The notes beneath the pieces are model-generated. The model was not told where the DNA came from and made no database searches. It saw only the letters and a list, made by a program, of their open reading frames with translations. 64,000 bases of DNA from Earliella scabrosa (taxonomy: Eukaryota; Basidiomycota; Agaricomycetes; Polyporales; Polyporaceae). The translations under genes and the position numbers were made by a program. Positions 57,988 through 64,000 of this stretch are shown one piece after another; the stretch's first letter is position 1; each line of letters begins with the position of its first letter. The DNA is taken from assembly GCA_022605405.1 (NCBI GenBank), contig JABYQQ010000028.1:62001-126000 (forward strand), written 5' to 3'.

Positions 57988-59355
57988 GTGGCTTGCCGGG
58001 GACTCTTCCATGCATACCACCCAGGGGAGCAGCGCGACGTTCATTGGTCTAGCGCAGAAAAGACCTTTAAAGTCTGTGGCAACCAACCGTGCCCAAACCG
58101 CGGCCGGGCAGCACCCCAGCAGACTCTCACAGAGCACGACCTCGAGAAGTGCACTGAACATAACGCCAACGTTATCCGGGCGATCTTCGGTCTCCCTGTA
58201 ACACAACCAGTCACCCGCACTACCTCTCGTCCCCCTAGTCGTGTTCCCAGTCGCGCCAACACTCCTCCTACCCCTACCACTGCCCTCCCCGGCGTTGCAC
58301 TCGTTGCCCAACGCTTACAGGAACAACGCGCATCCTCTCCAGGCCCAGCTGTTGCGGGACCAAGTCAGCCTGCCCAAGAACCCGCAACCACTATCATCCT
58401 CAACTCCCCGCCTGCCAAACCCGTTCCATCCGCGTGCCCTCCCTCCCCCACCACAGTGCAGCCTCCGCCACAGGTTGCTCAACCCATGCCGCAGGTCACA
58501 CAACCTGTAACAACCGCTGCACCGGCAGTCGTACAGACCTCCCAATCCGCCACCATGTCTGGCTCCACCACCATCCCCGACGCCCTGGTCAAGCTGCTCG
58601 CCCCTGAGCCGTACCATGGCAAGGACCCCATCGCCGCTCTCGCCTTCCTCTCGCGGGCCAAGGCGTTCTTCGACAACCTTCCGACCGCGGTCACGAACGA
58701 CCTGAAATTCCAGATGATTCTGGGTTTTCTCAAGGACGACGTGGCGATCTGGGCGCTGCCCTACTATGCGCAGTTGAGGGGCTTGCAGCCCTGCTGGGCC
58801 GATTTCGCGGCCTTTGAGGTGGACTTCAAAGCCCACTTCTGCGCCGTTGATGACAAGGCCTCGGCGTACGAGAAGCTCCGACAGCTCAATCGAGGGGCAC
58901 AGCGTCCCAAGATGGCTACCGTCAAAGAGTGGACGGCCAAGTTCAACGCGGTCGCCGCTCGGACGGGTCTCGGAGAAGAGGACAAGCGCATGCGCTACCG
59001 AGATGGCCTCCCTGAGCAGTTGCGCACCGCCCTCATCACCAGCGGACGCGACGTCTCGACCTTTGCCAAGATGCAGAAGGAGGCCCTTGAGATCAGCCAG
59101 GGCCTCGCGTCCATTGAGGCCAGCAAGTTCCGACCCTTCAAAGGGAAGGCCAAGGAACAGGTCGCTGGTACGAGCACCGACCAGCAGACGGAGACCCACA
59201 CGTGCTTCAAGTGTGGGAAACCAGGGCACATTGCACGCAACTGCAAGGCCAAGAAAATCTCCGCCGCTCAGTTTGAGCAGATGGAGGCCAAGATGAAGCA
59301 GCTGCAGGAACAGCTGGCTGCGGTGAAGGCGACGGAGAAAACGGAGGATTTTTGA
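57988..59355 (+). CDS. gag polyprotein of the chromovirus
   Basis: Open frame of 455 codons from 57,988 to TGA 59,353-59,355. There is no in-frame ATG before about 58,555 (MSGSTTIPDALVKLLAPEPY), so the true start is either that ATG or a non-AUG/spliced start; the upstream part looks coding (HWSSAEKTFKVCGNQPCPNR). Pro/Thr-rich linker to about 58,550. Capsid-like helical part (AFLSRAKAFFDNLPTAV, LRGLQPCWADFAAFEVDFKA, EWTAKFNAVAARTGLGEEDK). CCHC zinc knuckle CFKCGKPGHIARNC at about 59,202-59,243, then a coiled coil (FEQMEAKMKQLQEQLAAVKA). Intact. Confidence 0.88.
   Translation: MACRGLFHAYHPGEQRDVHWSSAEKTFKVCGNQPCPNRGRAAPQQTLTEHDLEKCTEHNANVIRAIFGLPVTQPVTRTTSRPPSRVPSRANTPPTPTTALPGVALVAQRLQEQRASSPGPAVAGPSQPAQEPATTIILNSPPAKPVPSACPPSPTTVQPPPQVAQPMPQVTQPVTTAAPAVVQTSQSATMSGSTTIPDALVKLLAPEPYHGKDPIAALAFLSRAKAFFDNLPTAVTNDLKFQMILGFLKDDVAIWALPYYAQLRGLQPCWADFAAFEVDFKAHFCAVDDKASAYEKLRQLNRGAQRPKMATVKEWTAKFNAVAARTGLGEEDKRMRYRDGLPEQLRTALITSGRDVSTFAKMQKEALEISQGLASIEASKFRPFKGKAKEQVAGTSTDQQTETHTCFKCGKPGHIARNCKAKKISAAQFEQMEAKMKQLQEQLAAVKATEKTEDF
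59346..59355 (+). other. putative -1 frameshift site between gag and pol
   Basis: GGATTTTTGA: five T then the gag stop TGA. The pol frame is -1 relative to gag and is open across this point. Slipping one base back on the T run would continue into LIRTSLAAADVG. Inferred; not a textbook heptamer. Confidence 0.5.
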
Positions 59356-62300
59356 TCCGGACCTCACTAGCAGCTGCGGATGTAGGTCCTTGTACGAATA
59401 GTCAGTTTGCTGTACTCGGGTCCGGGATTATCTATGAACTAGATTGTGATGGCCAACACTTTCATGTCCCAGTACAGCTAATCGGCAAGCAGCACCGGAA
59501 GGAGATCGTGGCCATGGTGGACAGTGGCGCCACTACAACCTTCCTGAGTAGACGGTTCGTCAAGGAGAACCGTGTGGTTACGCGGAAGTTGGCTACGCCG
59601 ATACCGCTGTACAACATCGATGGAACTCTGAATCGTGATGGCACGATCACAGATGTTGCCATCCTGGAATTGGAGATAGGAACACACCGAGAGAAGGTGG
59701 TGTTCACGGTCACGGACATTGGCATGGAGGACATCATTATTGGACTAGACTGGTTACGCAAACACAACCCCGAGATCGATTGGGATCAAGGGACGTTGAA
59801 GCTGTCCAGATGTCCTGCGTCGTGTCGACCCTGCTTGAAAGACCAACCGCCTGCTCAGACGGACACGCGTGATACGGGGGTTAGGTCTACGGCGCGTCAA
59901 CGTACTTGGCAAACACGGAAGGTTAAGAGAGTAGGGAAGATACAGGCCACGGTAATGGTCGAGGAGGACCTCGGACCGACCACCCCGTCGAGTATACCGG
60001 TTGAATGGGATAACTCGGAGGACGCCCTTCTGTACTCCTGGGAGCAAGGACATGCCTTGTCCAACGCCCCACAACTGTTTGCAATGGCTGGCTACACATA
60101 CTCGCAGCAGCTTGCAGAACAGGAGTACCAGAAGAAGGAAGTGCGCCCGGTGGAACAGATTGTGCCCGAACGGTATCACCAGTATCTACGCGTGTTCTCC
60201 AAGGATGCGTCGGAACGGCTCCCCGAGCACACGACCACGCAATTGAACTGGTACCAGAGGCCAAGATGTTCCATTCACGGGTGTATCCCCTTTCCCCCAA
60301 CGAGCAGGTAGAACTAGATAAGTTCCTGCAGGAGAACCTGGCTAAAGGCTACATCAGCGAGTCGAAGTCGCCCATTTCGTCACCCTTCTTCTTCATCAAA
60401 AAGAAGGACGGTAGTCTGCGACCCGTACAGGACTACCGTCGGCTCAACGAGATTACGGTGAAGAATCGGTACCCGATTCCTCTCGTCTCAGAGCTGGTGG
60501 ATCGACTCAAACAAGCCAAGGTCTTCACTAAGTTGGACATCCGTTGGGGATACAACAACATCCGGATTAAGACGGGAGATGAGTGGAAAGCTGCGTTCGT
60601 CACGAACCGGGGGCTCTTCGAACCGAACGTAATGTTCTTTGGGTTGACCAACTCGCCTAGCACCTTCTCGGCTTACATGAACGACATCTTTAAGGACCTC
60701 ATTGTCGAAGGAAAGATCACGATCTACTTAGACGACATCCCGATCTTCTCCAACGACCTTGAGACACATCACGCCGTTACACGTGAGGTCCTGAAAAGAT
60801 TGGCAGAGCACGATCTATTCTGCAAGCGGGAGAAATGCGAGTTCGAGGTCCCCAAGGTCGAGTACCTCGGTGTTCTGGTGTCCCACAACCGTGTCGAGAT
60901 GGATCCTGTAAAAGTAAAGGGTATTCAGGAGTGGCCTACTCCGCGCAATGCGTCTGATGTCCGCAAGTTCCGAGGATTCGCGAATTTCTATCACAGATTC
61001 ATCCAGGACTTCAGTCGCATTTGCAAACCCTTGGATCGTCTCACAGGCAACGTGCCCTGGCAGTGGGGACAGGAGGAACAGGACGCCTTTGACGAGCTGA
61101 AGCGTCGCTTTGTCCAGAACCCAGTACTGTGCATGTACAACCCGACCAAAGACACACGCATCGAGGTGGATGCCTCGGGATATGCAACCGGCGGAGTACT
61201 TGCACAGTTACAGGACGATGGCAAATGGCACCCGGTCGCCTTTCACTCTGAGTCAATGAGTGAGGCAGAGCGCAACTACAAGATCTACAATAAAGAGATG
61301 CTTGCGATAATACGGGCCTTAGAGGCCTGGCGCCACTACCTGGAAGGGTTACCACGGTGTTTCGAGATTCAGTCAGACCACAAGAATCTCGAATATTGGC
61401 GCACCGCACAACATCTCACTCGTAGACAGGCGCGATGGGCACTGTATCTGTCTAGGTTTGACTTCGAGATCACGCACAAACCCAGCACATCCAATGGACG
61501 TGCAGACGCGCTCTCCAGGCGTCCTGATCACCAGAAGGATGATGCCGATGACAACCTAGACCAGATCGTGCTACGACCGGAGCAGTTCAGACTGCTGGCA
61601 GCTCGCAGAGGACACAACGCAGTAGTGGCCGACAAAGCCCTGCTAAAGTGTATTCGCACTTGCTCCCAACGGGAACAGGAGGTAGCGGAAGCTCTACAGA
61701 AAGTGGAGAAGCTGGGACCAGCGCGACTCCAGAGTGACCTTGTCGATTGGAATGTCGAGCAAGGCCTCATCCTCTACCGAGGAAAGGTCTATGTACCAAA
61801 AGATGAGGCACTCCGCACTGAGATCGTCCGACTTCACCACGATCTACCTCCTGCGGGACACCCAGGGCAGTGGAAAACGCTCGAGTTGATATCGTGCAAC
61901 TACTGGTGGCCAGGGATGGGCAAATTCGTCAAAGAGTACGTGGGGACGTGCGACACTTGTCGACGCACTAAACCCGTACGGAGTCGACCTCAAGGTCTTC
62001 TCAAGCCCAACGAAATCCCTGAGAGGCCTGGACAAATCGTCACTTGTGACTACATTGTTGGCCTTCCTGAAATTGATGGCCACAACGTGATTCAACTCAT
62101 GGCAGACAGACACGGAAAGCTGGTGCACCTGGTACCCTGCAGCGACAAGATCGATGCCAGAGGAGCAGCAGACGTCTTCATTCGGGAATACTTCCGTCTG
62201 CATGGGCTGCCCCGGAAGATCATCTCGGACCGAGGCCCCCAGTTCGCTGCAGAACTGTTCCGTGCCATTCTAAAGGGCTTAGGCATCGAGAGTGCCCTGT

Positions 62301-63921
62301 CCACTGCGTACCATCCCCAGACCGACGGACAGTCGGAGCGGTTCAATCAGGAAGTAGAGGCGTACCTGCGAGCATTCTGCAGTCAACGACGAGATGACTG
62401 GGTCAAGTGGCTCCCCATCGCGGAGTACGCACTCAACGCCAGAGTTCACTCATCGACTGGGTACTCCCCCTTCTTCCTGATGTACGGATATGAACCGCAG
62501 TTCCTGGTACCTGCCAACCCGGACACACAAGTACCTGCAGCCAACGAACGGCTCGCAGAACTTGCCAAGGCACGCGAGGACGCCACCGCTGCATTGACAC
62601 TGGCAGCAGAGCGTATGAAGGAGCACTTCGACCGCCATGCGCAGGACACTCCAACGTTCACACCTGGACAGAAAGTGTGGCTGGACACGCGCAACTTGAG
62701 GTTCTCAGACATCCCTAAGAAGCTCGCCGACAAGTTCGCAGGCCCGTATCCAGTTGTACGGCGTGTTGGTGAACTTGCATACGAACTCAAGTTGCCCCAC
62801 ACAATGAAGATCCATCCGGTGTTCCATGTCTCCCTCCTTCACGCACACAAGCAGAGTACGCTGCCAGGACGGGTCCCTCCTGAACCAGCCCCAATCGAAG
62901 TTGAGGGCGAGGAAGAATACAAGGTGGAGGAAATCCGTAACTCGCGCCGGTGGGGCAGATGGCACAAGCTGCAGTACTTGGTCCGATGGAAAGGATGGGG
63001 TCCGGAGAATTACGATTGATGAGGAACAAAGAGATCGTCCTTTAAGTACGACGTTCTCCGCCATTCCGCGTCACGCAAACCTGAGCCCGTGGGAACATTA
63101 TTCATACTCCGCTTACCTTAAGTAAGTAACGGTATTTACAGTAGCAGACGCCCAGTAAGAAACTGTTTACTGGCTCTAGCCCTAGTCTAGGGTTGGCCTG
63201 ACCCCCAGGCGCCCATGGCACTGCCACCTTGGCGCGCAAATAAGCGCCCGAACGACGACAAATCCGATGATTTGTGCGACATGCTGGAAACATGTCGCAC
63301 TCGTTTTTGTAGCTTCGGCCGATGGGCGCTTAATTGAATGACCACCTCGGATTGTAGCCATATGTCGTGGGAACATATTGATTACATTATCATATGTTTC
63401 CGATCAAAACTGAGCGAGTTAGAACAGAAATAAACTTGCCCATATCGGGAATTGTGAATGGGCGCTTGAGCACAGCATCGGGCGCCTAACATACCGGATT
63501 TGGGACATCTCAATGTAGGCAAGTTTGTTTCAATTCTAGCACACTCAGTTTTCGTCTAAAATATATAGTGTTATATACCATTGGAATCGTATGACCTGTG
63601 GCTACACACTGAGCTAGTAACTGACGTGGTTTGTGAATGATTTCAATCAACCATAAGCAGTTCTGTGTAATAGAAACTCTAGCACAAACTTGAGCTAAAC
63701 AGTGTTGATCATTATAAATTCATATATCATTTCTATATAAATTATTCCCTTCCTCATCAATCGTACCCTGCCAGACAATGGCCCACTTCACAACAAGTGA
63801 CTCTTGGGAGGATGCAGCGGATGTTGAACATGCTGCTGAGCTGGTAGAGGTGTTCCACAACAGACATCCCGATGCTGATGGACCTCACAAACCCTACATC
63901 CCCAAGAAGTGTCGCTCATGA
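59352..63921 (+). pseudogene. pol polyprotein of the chromovirus (protease, RT, RNase H, integrase, chromodomain), frameshifted
   Basis: Protease: AMVDSGATTTFLSRRFV (about 59,512) and IIIGLDWLRKHNPEIDW. A shift of frame is needed near 60,225-60,235: the first frame ends at 60,311 in non-family sequence, while the second, overlapping frame carries the expected ELVPEAKMFHSRVYPLSP. RT: KSPISSPFFFIKKKDGSLRP, DYRRLNEITVKNRYPIP, FTKLDIRWGYNNIRI, YLDDIPIF (catalytic Asp pair; about 60,724). RNase H: IEVDASGYATGGVLAQL, YKIYNKEMLAIIRALEAW, SDHKNLEYW, GRADALSRR. Integrase: HHCC finger (HHDLPPAGHPGQW, CDTCRRTK), then Asp in VTCDYIVGLPE, Asp in IISDRGPQFAAE and Glu in GQSERFNQE (DD35E). A GPY-type module KFAGPYPVVRRVGELAYELK follows, then chromodomain YLVRWKGWGPENYD, interrupted at 63,013 by R1 and resumed at 63,799 (DSWEDAADVEHAAELVEVFH) to TGA 63,919-63,921. 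Confidence 0.9.
63014..63798 (+). repeat. R1 dispersed repeat, complete copy 2 (about 785 bp) inside the chromodomain
   Basis: Starts in GATTGATGAGG just after the Tyr codon of PENY and ends CCCACTTCACAACAAGT before GACTCTTGGG (DSW). Very similar to 43,003-43,785 throughout, with a short indel around 63,450. It brings an in-frame TGA at 63,017-63,019. The chromodomain frame is recovered exactly after it, so the edges are known to 2 bases; there is no convincing TSD. Confidence 0.85.
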
Positions 63922-63934
63922 GGACACGAGCCTT

Positions 63935-63944
63935 AGGAGGGGGG
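63935..63944 (+). promoter_or_regulatory. polypurine tract
   Basis: AGGAGGGGGG, followed by TAC and the 3' LTR start. Primer site for plus-strand DNA synthesis in LTR retrotransposons. Confidence 0.75.
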
Positions 63945-63947
63945 TAC

Positions 63948-64000
63948 TGTCACGAACGGTCCCTCAGCGCCTAGGGAAGCGCCCAACTAACCACCGTTCA
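63948..64000 (+). repeat. 3' LTR, first 53 bp only
   Basis: TGTCACGAACGGTCCCTCAG and onward, identical to the 5' LTR start at 57,225 as far as the window goes. Confidence 0.93.

Larger units (their letters stand above)
57225..64000 (+). mobile_element. Ty3/gypsy chromovirus (Tf1/sushi-like), 3' LTR incomplete in window
   Basis: 5' LTR from TGTCACGAACGG at 57,225; the same sequence restarts at 63,948 after a polypurine tract and matches to the window end. Order gag, protease, RT, RNase H, integrase, chromodomain is that of a chromovirus. Inserted in the Helitron helicase right after the Walker B block. Damage: frameshift in pol near 60,230 and a 785-bp R1 insertion in the chromodomain. The LTR sequences seem identical over the 53 bp that can be compared, which suggests a recent insertion. 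Confidence 0.93.

Noticed and set aside
58315..59367. 350-codon open frame antisense to gag
   Set aside because: Gag with its zinc knuckle is clearly the real gene; the antisense frame is a codon-bias shadow in GC-rich DNA.
1..64000. KDZ (Kyakuja-Dileera-Zisupton) transposase near the TET/JBP-like gene
   Set aside because: Looked for it because of the known association; found only Plavaka, hAT, Helitron and gypsy proteins in the window.
1..64000. CRISPR arrays, operons, ribosome-binding sites, rRNA
   Set aside because: The DNA is eukaryotic with spliceosomal introns; no regularly spaced repeats and no rRNA sequence seen.

Overview
This window is nuclear DNA of a filamentous fungus, most likely a mushroom-forming basidiomycete (Agaricomycetes). 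The genes are cut by many short GT-AG introns of about 45-65 nt. The recognisable families are typical of such genomes: Plavaka transposases, DUF6532 and DUF6570 proteins, Ty3/gypsy chromoviruses, Helitrons, hAT elements and a fungal TET/JBP-like dioxygenase. I see no ordinary housekeeping gene; this is a transposon island with elements nested inside elements.

Layout. 1-3,393: a broken Plavaka transposase gene (minus) hit by two hAT-type MITEs. 3,598-5,866: a DUF6532 gene (plus) with a premature stop. 6.7-14.0 kb: a degenerate Ty3/gypsy element (minus), interrupted by a 1.37-kb and a 1.72-kb non-coding insertion and cut off by a fragment of a palindromic element. 14.5-18.1 kb: two convergent uncharacterised genes. 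18.5-19.8 kb: a small acidic hypothetical gene. 20.9-42.9 kb: one TET/JBP-like 2OG-Fe(II) dioxygenase gene, split into three pieces by two large insertions. The first is a complete-looking 7.4-kb Plavaka transposon (22,248-29,667) with a divergent gene pair. The second is a 9.06-kb composite (29,825-38,883): a 1.7-kb non-autonomous element holding a 2.7-kb near-perfect palindrome, which in turn holds a 4.67-kb hAT transposon with an apparently intact transposase. 43-46.7 kb: copies of a dispersed repeat (called R1 here) and a decayed conserved gene. 47.5-51.3 kb: an intron-rich hypothetical gene disrupted by a second copy of one of the hAT MITEs. 52-57.2 kb: a decayed Helitron Rep-helicase. 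57,225-64,000: a Ty3/gypsy chromovirus inserted in the helicase Walker B region; its own chromodomain is interrupted by R1, and its 3' LTR runs off the window.

Many insertions can be dated relative to each other because target-site duplications (TSDs) and interrupted reading frames are readable by eye: 8 bp for the hAT-type elements, AT for the CATCAG-terminus elements, 7 bp for the palindrome and 10 bp for the 7.5-8.9 kb element. The two findings I rate highest are the TET/JBP gene whose iron and 2-oxoglutarate ligands now lie on three pieces up to 17 kb apart, and the giant palindrome with a hAT element in only one arm. A third is the chromovirus LTR, whose predicted transcript start is complementary to an 11-nt primer-binding site, as in Tf1-type self-priming.

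All protein identifications are from reading motifs; no database search was run. Exon boundaries are approximate unless stated.
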